From Lagopus muta (taxonomy: Eukaryota; Chordata; Aves; Galliformes; Phasianidae): a stretch of DNA of 64,000 nucleotides. The notes under the pieces are model-generated. The model was not told the origin of the DNA. It did not search any database and saw only the letters and a program-made list of their open reading frames with translations. Made by a program: the position numbers and the translations under genes. Of this stretch, positions 27,101-38,276 are shown in pieces. The stretch is taken from the NCBI RefSeq assembly GCF_023343835.1, contig NC_064439.1:39115508-39179507 (forward strand), in the 5' to 3' direction. The first letter of the stretch is position 1. Each line of letters begins with the position of its first letter.

Positions 27101-29328
27101 AATTCTCAGGCAGCACAGCCTGCTGAAAACCTACCAGTAGCTAAGAGTAGACGTAATTATGCCAAGAAATGGTTTCTATCTCAGGGGGTGATACAGCAGG
27201 TCCCCACTAGGAGGCTCTGCCAGTCCCCATTCACCCATTTATTTTGTTCAAATCAGCCTTATGGATGAGCTTCAAAATAGGAGAAGTGAGTTGGCCTCTT
27301 TTGCTAAGTGTTCAGAGCACATGGCATGGCTATAGCTTTTGCTAGGGCATTAGTGAGATACTTAGTAGTGAATTCTGCCTTAATATAAATTACCTAACAG
27401 TCACTAAGCGTGTCCACACAAGCTTACCTCATCTTTCTTTTACATCCGCTGTCAAGCTATGCAACCACCATTACTTCTACCATGTCAAAATGCCTACCAG
27501 TAACAACTTAGATGAACAGTCAGTTCAGGCTGAACCTAAGCAAAACCAAAGTGTGTCGGAATGAAATGGGTAACACTTTGAAGAGCTGTGCAAAACACTG
27601 TCACCACGCTTACTCGAAGATATACAGACCTTATTCATCAAAGTTATCGTTGACTCCTCACTAGACTTCGATGATTGAATTGCAACAGTTTTCAAAAACA
27701 TTTTCTCTCTCATACAGCTCACTGGGAAATTCTGTCCTTCCCTTGTAAATGGGCATCTTTCCCCAGTGATTTGTGTATTTGTCACCTCCAAATTGAACTC
27801 CCATAACTGGAGTGGAACCTGAAACCTGTGAATGGATTCAGAAGTTGACTGCTGGCTTTTTCCATGATGTAAGGTTCTTTTAACACAGTATGCCTGAATT
27901 CAATTCTCTCAGCAAGTTTCCACTCTATCTCAGTTTCTGTTTACAGCCCTGGTCAGTATTTTCAAAGCAACTAAAGAAATTTCAGAGATAGGTGCATACC
28001 TCTGATGTGCTTTAGATCAGGAGGTTCAGCAAAAAATGTGAGACAGATACTCATAATATGAATCTGATTTTGCTTTGCTATACTGCACCTCTTGTCAAGG
28101 CAATCCCGCTATGGGATGTTTTGCTGGAACCTGATCATCTTTAGGAAATATTGCAATTTTCCCTATGTGGTTAGGCTGGGAGGAAGGCTTTTTACCATAT
28201 GTGCCACAATCCAACAGCTGGTTTTGTTTCTTAATCCCTTCCTTTCTTCCATCCACCTCCCACCAAAAACATATTTCATGAATGTTGATCCCACAGATTG
28301 TATGCAAAGAATCCCATCCAGGCAATTAAAGATTCACTATTGCTTTTGATTGCTCATGGAAGGCACACAGATAGTACCTTGTTCTCATTACGATTTAAGT
28401 TTTAGTAGCTCATTTTTTTCAGCTGTAGGATCTTTCTAGCTTCTACTACTTTTATTTCAAGGGAGGTTGCAGCTTTTTAACTCCTCCAAGTTTAGAAGCA
28501 ATTAGAATTCTGAAGTTCTGAGAATGAGGCCTCCTGAGGACAAAAATCACTTCAAGTGTTTCCTTCTCTTAGGCTATCTGTGAAACACAATTCATTTCAA
28601 AATGCTTAAATACTGAAGTATTCTCTGCCACTTCAAACTGCATTTGGGATTGTTAAGACATTATGTTTCTGATGTGATAATAAAAACATTTGAATTAGTC
28701 AAGGAAAAGCAACTGTTTCACTTATAAAGAAAATACAGAAAGGTGGAAGGCAATATTTCAAGCCTGCTTCAAAATGAGTGAAATATTTTAATAGAGTTAT
28801 TTTGACAAGTACTAAATCCAAGGGGCTATAGGTCAGACCACTGCAGCAAAGATGATTTTCATATGATAATAAAGAATGTGGATAAACGTAAACTGAACTG
28901 AAAGGAATACTGCATGTTGTTCTGTGGAAGAGCAGGGCAATAAGGATTGACACAGAAGATTTAGATGGAAATGAGGTACATAGGTTATTACTGCACTGAG
29001 ACCAAGAGTAAAAAATCCGTGCAAGATTATGTAGATTACATAGCAAATGGCTCATGGGCAAAAGTTTTACCTGGTTTTATGGGACAAACTCAGATTTTGG
29101 AGGTATGCTTGAGCCTAAGTTGTGAAGCACCAGTTGGTAAATAGGATTCATCATTGTCGTCATTGTAGAAAAAAAATGAATGGGCATTCAGACACATCCA
29201 GCGTAGACATTGCTTGAGAGAGTCATTTTCCTATTAATGGGTATTATTGATGGGGGGAATGGGCAGCCCAGAGAGTTCAGACATGACATTTGGTGTCTAA
29301 CAAAATTCACAGAAATACCTCATTTTGT

Positions 29329-29520
29329 AGAATTATAGAATCATCTAGATTGGAGAAGATCTTCAAGACCATCAAGTCCAACCATCAACCTAACTTACTG
29401 AGTTCCATCATTAAGCCAAGTCCCTCACTGTCACATCCTTACATCTCTTGAATTCCCCCACAGAACAGGACTCTGTCACTTCCCTGCAGAGCCTATTCCA
29501 ATACTTAGCCACTATCTTAC
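29329..29520 (-). mobile_element. CR1 LINE, 3' part (outer copy, interrupted)
   Basis: Read on the - strand this is the 3' end of a CR1 element. The + strand begins 'agaattatagaatcatctag' and continues with the CR1 words 'gaagatcttcaagaccatca' and 'agtccaacc'. It carries the older CR1-X/Y-like 3' end. The copy breaks off at about 29520 in the middle of the stretch corresponding to 'ccacta-tctt', and the missing continuation appears at 29851-29895 on the far side of another CR1. Confidence 0.85.
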
Positions 29521-29850
29521 AAAATCATAGGATCATTTGTGTTGGAAGGGGCCCTTAAAGTTCACCTAGTCCAACTCTCCTGCAATGAACAGGGATGCCT
29601 ACAGCTACATAAGGGTGCTCAGAGCACCGTCCAACTTGACCTCAAATGTCTCCAGGAATGGGGCATCCAGCACCTCTCTGGGCAATCTGTCCCAGTGCCT
29701 CACCACCCATACTGCAAAAAAATTTTTCCTTGTATGCAATCTAAACCTCCTCTCTTTTAGTTTGAAACCATTTCCCCTTGTGCTGTCACAAAATCCACTG
29801 CTAAAAAGTCTGTCCTTTCTTACACTCCCCTTTAGATACTCAAAGGATAC
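29521..29850 (-). mobile_element. CR1 LINE, nested younger copy
   Basis: A second CR1 in the same orientation starts afresh with the 3'-terminal signature (+ strand 'aaaatcataggatcatttgt' then 'gttggaagggg') and runs to about 29850. On the - strand, residues decoded here include GNGFKLKERRFRL and VVRHWDRLPREV. This is the familiar conserved peptide at the C-terminal end of the CR1 ORF2 region. It lies between two pieces of another CR1, so it was inserted later. The 5' end is truncated and the copy cannot be active. Confidence 0.85.
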
Positions 29851-29895
29851 TGAAATTCTTCCTGAAGTCCAATCTAAACCTCCCCTGGTGAACAT
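29851..29895 (-). mobile_element. CR1 LINE, displaced remainder of outer copy
   Basis: The + strand 'tgaaattcttcctgaagtcc' and 'aatctaaacctcccctgg' follows naturally in the CR1 consensus from where 29520 stops. It does not follow from the sequence before 29850, which belongs to a different part of the element. It is therefore the other half of the CR1 copy split by the nested insertion. Confidence 0.75.
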
Positions 29896-32800
29896 TTATA
29901 ATTGATAAGAAAACCCAGATGACAACAAGGAAATGCCACTGTTCTTCAGTTCCTGTAGGAGGAAATATTTGATGATTGCAAGGCTTTGTAAACTCTTTAA
30001 ATCCAAACACTGGCAATGTTTTTCAATTTACATATGATTGCTTTTATTGGATACAAAGAACATCAACAAGAAAAAAAAAATAAGGGAACAAGCTAATGTG
30101 GCAAGTTGTTTACAGTTACCTGAGTCATTATTTCTATCTCCAGCTGTTCTGATTAATTTTTTGAACTCTGCCACAAAATCTGTTGTGCTCCTCATAGAAG
30201 GATAGTAATAACATGACAACAGTTATTACCAGTACCTCCAAAACCTAAAAACTTAATGAAAAAGCAAATTGCATATTTTCTTTAATGAACAAGCATTATT
30301 TTTGAAAATCATACTACCTTTTCATTCAAATTTGGAGATTCTACAGGACTACTTGAAATTAAGCTTTACTTTTTTTTCCAATTATTTGTCATTTTCATAC
30401 TTCAGGGGCAAAATGAGGTATGCAAATGGAAGACAGAAAATGACACTAAAATAATTGCAGTCCTTGGGAAAAGGTTTTGGTTTTTGCTTTGGTGTTAAAG
30501 TAGTGAGTAGTTAGTTGAGCTAAAGGAACACTAATGGCTGTACCCTTTCCAGAAAGACTCACACTGGCTCGTGAGTGACCAGTGTAGATTGACTTTAGCA
30601 AAGTTAATTCATAGATCACTTTTTTATAACACAGATTTCAGCTTACAATTAAAAAACATAGGCATTCAAAGATATGGTTTTTTTTAACAGAGGCTGAACA
30701 TCTTTGGATTTGGCCATTTTGAAGATCTTTGAATTTGGCCTCTTTGCTACAGCTCAAAGAAAGACAAAGTATCTGTTAGAATTAACTGCACTGGTCAAAC
30801 AGGGAAAGAGCTCAAGCTTGAACAATAACCTCATTACAAATATCAGTCAGTTTGAAACAAAGCATTTGTGCAGTGCTCCATCCTGAACGAGTTTTATGTG
30901 TCCAGCACATATGATTGCCTTGTTCTCCAAAAAACTGCCAGCTGGCACTGTTGCAAAGACTCTTGCTAACTTTTCTCATCTCCACATGAAACTGGTAGTT
31001 CTTGCAGAACTGCTTATTGTAACCAGTGAGCTACTTCTTTCTAGTTCTCCCCAGCAAAATTTGCTTTCCTGGCTTTAATCTCTCTGTGAAACCATTATAG
31101 GTACGTCTGCTGCCACAGCAATCAAACAAAATATTGCATGGTGCCAAGACATTATGCTATGAATGAATTCTCAGCACATAACTCTCCAAGAACATCTTTC
31201 CACCCAGCTAGAAAGGGGTGGGACTTTTTCTTTATTTCCCTTGGCTGTCTCTCCAACAACTCCCTCCCTAATTAAAGCAATCCCAGTACAGATTCTTTTG
31301 CCTGAGCTTACTCAACTGAGAGAAATTATACATACCAAGAGTTTTAAAGCACTTTCGGAACAGAAAAGAAATATGATGTAAAATTCAAGGCAAGGTGTGG
31401 CTTGTGAAAGGGAAAATGAGCTAAACATCAGTTTGTTTCCAAACACTCAGTAGGAGCAAGAACTTTAAAATCTCTTTTCTTTTTCCTTTTAATTTTAAGG
31501 AAGTGAAAGATCTTTCCATGGATTGTATGCGTACCTACACTGAAGTATTTCCATCAGCTTGAACAACCTATTTGCAGCAGGAGATGTGGAGACACTAAAT
31601 CTTCTAGAAAAGGCAATGTACAACTGAAGGACAAGCATCCCACAAATAGTAATAAGCCCCAAAGTGCGGATGCATTGAGAGGCTGCCCCTTTCACAAATG
31701 TGAAAGTATTCAAAGTCTCTTATTTTCCAGAGACATAGGCAGTTAGCAGCTTGCTCCTTGCAAAGAATTGTGTGTGTGGTTTGAAATCTTAAATGTCTTT
31801 TCTATAATACATTGTGAGAGCAGTATCAGAGCTGAGAAGTGACCACAAGTAACCTCATGAGCTTCTTCCTCTTTCTTCCCTTACAAAAAATTACCCACAC
31901 ACATCACAGCTTGATGTGACAGGTGCTGCTACGACTGCAAGTATTTCCTAGGCCTCTTTCCTGATCCATAAGATCTGGCAGAATTCTTTTGCTCTTGATG
32001 CTTTTCTAGGCATATAGACAACCAACTGTGTTTATCAGGCTTTGGGTTTCTGAATTGAAATTCAGATATATGAAGATTTACTTCACCCAGCATGATGAAG
32101 TGTCAGATAAACTGAACAGAAACCACTATTATGTTTTAGAGAGTGGTGGTCCAGAAGCACCGTAGAGCGTTGTGGCGGAGCGCTAGGTTAGTAATCACAG
32201 CTCACTGGGGCTGCTTAACAGTGACCACAGCCACTTCCAGATGCTGATAGTGTTTCTTTCTACATGGCTGGAGAAACACCTGTTTATACAAATAATCTTT
32301 ATCACACTTTTACCAGGAAGTTGCTTAACATGTATCTGAAACTGAGCATGTTCAAGCTGAGCTCATTTCATTTCAAGCCAAATGCTGTTTCTGTCCTGCT
32401 TAGTGAGCATGATCCATTCAATTGAATTTTGTTATAAGCAAACAAAAAGGATAATAAGTCCCATGCCCTTCAGAATGACTCCCTTCCCTACAGCAAGATG
32501 TTTTCCAAAACCCTTTCCAACACACAGCTAAAAGCAAAAACTGTTTTAAAATTCCAGTGAGAGCCTGGGGAGTGTTGTGCTGGATACATTACTGTCCTTT
32601 CCTTCAGACCACTGGTGTTCAGAGCTGTTCAGCAACTGAGAGATCAGACTTTGGCTTTGCATAATGACAGAAACACAGAAATTGTTGCCTTGGGATGGTT
32701 CAGCAGTCCACTCCCATCTGTTATCTTATCCCAGTACTAAATCTTTCAGAGGAAGCAACCCACCACCTCAGAAACAGCTATTAGAATGCATGAGGTGAAA

Positions 32801-35800
32801 CCAAACCAAACCATGGTATATATTTTTAATGTTTGTTAGTACTAACTAGACAAGGCCACATACTTGATGACATAAGATGTGATCAGAAAATGGTGATTTC
32901 TACAGACTTCAAGTGTCTGATTGGCAACTAAAAGTTAGGCAAGTAGGGAAACACCTGAAAATTGGCTTTGGTCTTTTCTGTATGATCTACATGGCTCTTT
33001 TCAATCAGTATCAAGAAAGCAAGACTCTACTGACTTTAATGGGACAAAGATCTGACCTTAAATTTTTTACAGGTAACATGTTTTTTACATGTCTATTTCA
33101 AAGACATCTAGAAATGGAGTTAAAGCAGAAATACAGCCCCAGACCCCAAAGCTTTCAGGAAGTTTTGGTTGGAATACGAGCTATACAGCTGGGCTTTGAT
33201 CTGAATGGAACAAACCCAAACCTAGGGTGAGATCTCCTGTCAATACCAAAGAAAACTGTGTTTGGATTCAGATTCAGACTTTACAATGTGAGGGCAAAGT
33301 CCTAAAATGGTGTAGAAGGAGGCCAGGGAAGGCTGCCTGCTGTACAGCAAACAGAAATCCCCCCACAGCTGTGGGCTCTGAGCAGCCTCGCTCTCTGGGT
33401 GCAACAGCATCAACACGGCAGGGGTAAGCCCACAAGGAAGTCTCTGTGGTAAACTGGTTTTGCAAAAGCTAAAACATTATGCATCCTTTGTAGCACAATA
33501 GCATAAGGTTATACTGGGGCTGCTGCAAAACAACCTCAAATTCCTATCTATGACTGCAAATGCAGCTTCTGCAAAATATGTTTAACAGCTTTGAGAGCTA
33601 AGTTCACACTGCTTCTTGCTTTTTGCATGCTGGCTTACACATGCTCTCAGCGCTTACCAGTTCTCAGTTGTCACCACTTCTTTCACACCTGGGAGCTCAC
33701 ATTGCCTGGCTGGGTGAGTGGCACCAACTGAGTTACAAGTAGTAGGTGGTGATGTTAGCATGCCTCAGATGGTTCACATTAGATACTGTGGATATAGTCT
33801 TAGGAATTATCAACATGAACACTGCAAAGAGAATGATGTTTGCATCTAACGGGCCACTTAGAAGAAAACATACTAGATTTACAAAGTACATACAGGTAGC
33901 AATTCTTACTTCTGTCGGACATGAGAAGATATGTCCGCAGAGGTGGGAGTTATCTGCCATCTTGTTCCTTTGTGTCAACCACAGAAATGAGATAGAAATA
34001 CACCCTTGCTCAATGATCTGCTCAGTGCTACAAGCAAAGGGACTTTTTTTTTTTTTTTAGTCACAATGATCACTTGTGGGAAAAGAAATTCACTTCTTCC
34101 TGTGGCTCTTTTCACCATGTTTTCTGGTTGAGGAATTAGAGCACTTCACTGGGTGTTGTTTACCTCTCAGTCTATGAGAATCATTGGGTTCCTTTTGATT
34201 CTTAGGAAGCTCCCAGGAGAGAGATGTAGGCTAACAACTGGCATGGTGCAACAGTGATAATTTTTAGCTTGGAGTGGCTTATTCCAATGCATATGTATAT
34301 GCATATATATCCTACAAAGATTTATAGCAAAGAAAAAACTCAAATCCCTCTAGTTGTTGCCTCCAGCCATTATCTCCAGTAATGAGTTACTGCTCCTTAA
34401 ATAATTCAGTGAAGTGAAAGCCTGTGTGTCTATGTAGAACAGATAAAATGGCACCTGCTCCTTTCATCACCTCAATGTGCTACCTGCATTTGGTTGCCAA
34501 TGAAGTCCACTAAAAAGATATGGGCTGAGTGGCCAGTAAATCAGGAAGGCAGCAGGGAGATTTGCTCTGCTTTCCATCTGTGTCACTCAACACGACTGAA
34601 ACGGGCACAGTTTCTTAAGGCATGTGGAGGGAATTTTGTGACGTTCAGGGAGTTGTTCTGTGTGACTGAAGGCTTTTGGAGCCTGTATGGTAATTGATTA
34701 GGCTGACATCTATATCTGTGTTGGTATGGAAAAGGGAAGGAAAAATACTTGAGCTGTTTGTGTAAATTCATTCTTTGCCAGATTCTTATGGTTCTCTCCA
34801 CCACCTCAGAGGATGGACAACATCAAAACTAATCAATAAACAGCAGCTAGGTATCCAAGTCCTTACAAGTCCATCAGCACTTACTCCATGTCACTGTGTG
34901 AAGAAGGGCAGTGATGAAAAACCTTCCGTCAATGATTATATGGCCAGAAAACTTTAAGCATGGTATATTAAAGACAAGTCAATGTTAAAAATAATGTTTA
35001 CTACTTTAATTACTTTTCCCACCACAATTCAATAGAAATTAAACAATGAACCTAAATTGATGTTCTAGATTTTTTTCTCTAATTCTTATTCATTTATTTT
35101 TTAAGAAACTGTAAGATATCATAGAAAAGCTTCCACAAGAGCACTGAACGATGAACCATACAGGATAGCAGGAACCTGTACCCCACCATTCCTTTGAAGG
35201 GGACAACAGCCCAAAGCATGTATGTAAGAGCCTTGCCAGCTGGGGTTGCAGCCCAGCATGGCAGGCAGTGGGCTGAGCAGGCGGAACAGGCAGAGACAAT
35301 TGGCAGGAAATCACAGAGGCTAGAAATAGCAGCAGAGAAGCTGAGAGAGAGGACCCAGAGACTGGAAGGAGCAGGTGAGAGATTACACTGATCGCTGGAG
35401 GAAAAGCATGAGAGAGGAAAAAAAAACCAAAAACATTTTGCTACAGCTCTAGGATATGTCAGAAGTACACAGGTGTTTTAACTTCCCATTTAGTTTCATG
35501 GAAGATAAGTCTTCACTGAAGTCAGCTCCAGCATCCTGGATCTGAGAGTGTAAAACGACTTAGCTGAGCTTTTTTCTCTCTTGTTCTCTCAGGAAGAAAA
35601 TGTCGAGAAACTGGGAGTGACTGAATGGCATTCCTATGGGCTAATGATTTGGCCCATGGAAATGGTGGAAGAGCTCCCCAGCCCCAATTCAGCTGCACCT
35701 TGCAAGCACCACACTTCTGTATGATTGCAGTGGTAGAAAAAGAGGATCTGTGCCACGGCTTTCTGCAGGGCTTTACATAAGAGCTTCTCAGCACATCTGT

Positions 35801-37764
35801 GAATAGCTAGAAAAAATTGTCAAGGGAAGTAAGGTGCAGAGAACAGCCTGAGTTGCGGTTCTTCCCTGTAGCTATCAGGGCAAAGAGAGCTGAGAAGTGT
35901 ACAGTGCCACTCTTATTTCTTAAGTTTTTGCACTTTGACTAAAAGATGCCACTAAAAGTTCTGCCACTTATACATAACCTGTGTGTTACAACCGCTTGTT
36001 GTTGGTTGTGAAACTACCAGCATGGATATTTTTTTCTGAAGGAGATGGTAACATGAACATGTACATACAGACAGACACACTTGTGAAGAAGCAACTTGTT
36101 AAGTCTTTCTAAGATACTACAGTTTGAGGTAGTAATAATTATAAAAATGTTAAAAAATGTTCTATTTTTAAAATGGCGGTATGTAACTGATGCCTGAGGG
36201 AAAAGTCAGTGCAAAGAGGAAAAAAAACATCAAATAAGTAAAATGAAAGAAAAGAAGGAAAGAAATATTAGAGTCGGGGAAATAGGGAAAGAAACCAAAG
36301 AAACACACACATACACACAAAAAAAAAGAAAAAAAAAAAAAAAGAAGAAAATGTCAACTGAGATCATTGAGATCAGCATGTCCATCAAAGGAAAGGCATT
36401 AAAATCATACAAGAGTAATGTTATGCAGACAACTGTAAATGATTTTTCATTCATGATGGAGAACACCGGAGTCTAATTTTTGAATCACAATTTAAAAAAA
36501 TCATTAGAAAAAAATTAGAGATGAAAACCAGGCGAATATTTATGGCAAGAATATACATGCATGAAATAGCAAGTACTATAAAAGCTCTTCAGAAAATTCA
36601 GCTCAACATCAACAAGATATCCTCACCTCCTTATCTCATCACTACACTTTCCCATACAACATCCCACTCCTTTGTCTGGCTGCCTTCACCAAAAAGCCTA
36701 CAAACTCTTCAATTTCTAAGCAGTTTTCAAAGTAGGTGGAAAGCAGTCCTTCAGGATAGGAAGACTTCAACATCTGCCTGATGCAGAGATCAAAATGTGA
36801 AAGTCCAGGGCAAGATGTGTTCTTATCTGTACTTCAAACCATTTGAAGATACAACAAATATCACTCACACTTTCATCCCTCATCAGTTTCAATTGCACCT
36901 CAGTTTGTACTTGGCAGGAGAATTACCAAACCACTTTCTCCAACTATAGGTCACCAGAGATAAGAAAATATTCTTACAGACAGGGCAAAGTAGAGCAAGA
37001 AATGCTGTGCATCTCTGTATGGAAGGCTAAATTTAAACCAGCACCATTCATTTGTCCCCAGCTTACAGTCAATATCTGGCTGTAGACCCTAGAGGCACTC
37101 CAGAAATGCCAAATTGGCAGAAAATGTGTAGCATTATTTCTTGACAGACAATAGAATCAATCATGTTTCTTTTATTAACTGCAAAGCATCTAATTCTCAG
37201 TTATGTTAAGGACTATTTGTAACACTTTAACATTGTAAAAGAGTAATAAAATGGGTGTAAATTACACTAAAGCTTTCTCTAATGGCCCCTATATTGTCAT
37301 AGGATGCAGATAGCCTTGAATATCACTGAGGCTGTGGATTAAGGTTTTCTCCCAGGTCTTTAGAAGAATTCCTTCGCAGAAGTCCTTAATTCCCTCCACC
37401 TGTGCCTATCCAACAGATAGAATTGCAATCCTTTTCTTAATAGGTTAGAATTGTTTATCCTATTGAGAGTTTCAGGTGAGCACTATGTAATTTGGACTGT
37501 TCAGTACTAGCCATCTCTATCCAAGAACTGAAACTATTGAAGGTAGCCTGGCTAGTGCTGCCTGCGCTGTGAAGAGGAAGGCCTGCCAGCTTTTGGGACT
37601 GATAAGACTTGGAGGGGATGTCATATCAATCTGGAGGACACAGAAGACTGCACAGCCTGAGAACTAGGCTCACAAGCTAGTTTGGTTATGGTCTCTAGTC
37701 AGGGAAACAGAAAAACAGCAAAAGTGAATTGAATCAGGAACAATGAATATCTTTTCACATAACT
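29896..37764. other. Intergenic DNA, no gene seen
   Basis: There is no supported exon. Small structures are an 18-bp inverted repeat at 34287-34304, a near-direct repeat of about 16 bp near 30699-30740, a T tract near 34046-34059 and an A-rich tract near 36310-36350. A + strand frame at 35194-35391 gives a heptad-like charged peptide before a possible splice donor. It is discussed as a weak lead and not called as a gene. Confidence 0.6.
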
Positions 37765-38135
37765 TGTGTGGACTTCGTGAATGCTTGCGTAAATATAAGC
37801 TCAAGAACTGAATGCAGAGGTCGCAAGAACTTGCTGTCGAGTAAAGATAAGAAAGCAGGACAGACGTCTTATTGTTAAAGATAAGGAAGCAAAACAGATG
37901 CTTCAGCTCAACACAACACTAGCTGAGGCTGGTTTGTGCTACACCCCCCTTTAAAGGTTAGAAGTTCACTGAGAGGAAAACTCTGAGCCTTTGCGAGGAT
38001 GACTGCTATCCTTCATCCAACGACCACCAGATGGGGCCCAGAGACCCTTCCCACATTTTATGAGGCATGCTCAGAAGGGTGGGACAGTATGCAACCACTT
38101 TCTCAGAAACGTAACCAATATGTATACACTATGCC

Positions 38136-38142
38136 TATAAAT
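38136..38142 (+). promoter_or_regulatory. TATA box of the LTR promoter
   Basis: TATAAAT, with CCAAT 17 bases upstream and the poly(A) signal 66 bases downstream. This spacing is that of the U3/R part of a retroviral LTR. If used, transcription would start near 38165 and read rightwards toward the gene at 44261. Confidence 0.5.
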
Positions 38143-38207
38143 ATGTAGTCGCTGCTTCCCTTGGTGTGCATGTTCAGTGGAGTGATCCCCCATGCACGCA
38201 GCGCTGT

Positions 38208-38213
38208 AATAAA
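38208..38213 (+). terminator. LTR polyadenylation signal AATAAA
   Basis: A canonical AATAAA placed about 40 bases after the expected LTR transcription start. This position is typical of the R region of LTRs and would serve 3'-end processing in a full-length element. Confidence 0.5.
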
Positions 38214-38276
38214 GGAATACCTGCTTGACATAACGCACTGGCATGTCGAGTTACTCTGTCAGATATCTTGGTTTCA

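Larger units (their letters stand above)
23055..29328. other. Intergenic DNA, no gene seen
   Basis: I see no coding exon. The stretch contains the compound CAA/TAA repeat at 23448-23480 and a CT-rich patch near 23805-23865. A longer pyrimidine-rich patch lies near 24127-24187, and a G(8)/T junction near 26268-26280. The rest is unique-looking AT-rich sequence. Confidence 0.6.
37765..38276 (+). mobile_element. Probable solo LTR of an endogenous retrovirus
   Basis: The 3' half has the ordered parts of an LTR in + orientation: a CCAAT box at 38115-38119, a TATAAAT box at 38136-38142, a polyadenylation signal AATAAA at 38208-38213, then about 60 bases of U5-like sequence ending in CA at 38276. 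Repeated AAAGATAAG-type words near 37845-37890 fit a U3 region. The 5' boundary is a guess at a TG near 37765, and I could not find a convincing target-site duplication. No gag, pol or env-like frame and no recognisable primer-binding site follows, so it is most likely a solo LTR left by recombination. Family assignment is not possible by eye. ERV class II-like is a guess. Confidence 0.6.

Noticed and set aside
29605..29895. 96-codon - frame with conserved-looking peptide
   Set aside because: The peptide is the CR1 ORF2 C-terminal segment, so it is retrotransposon debris and not a host gene.
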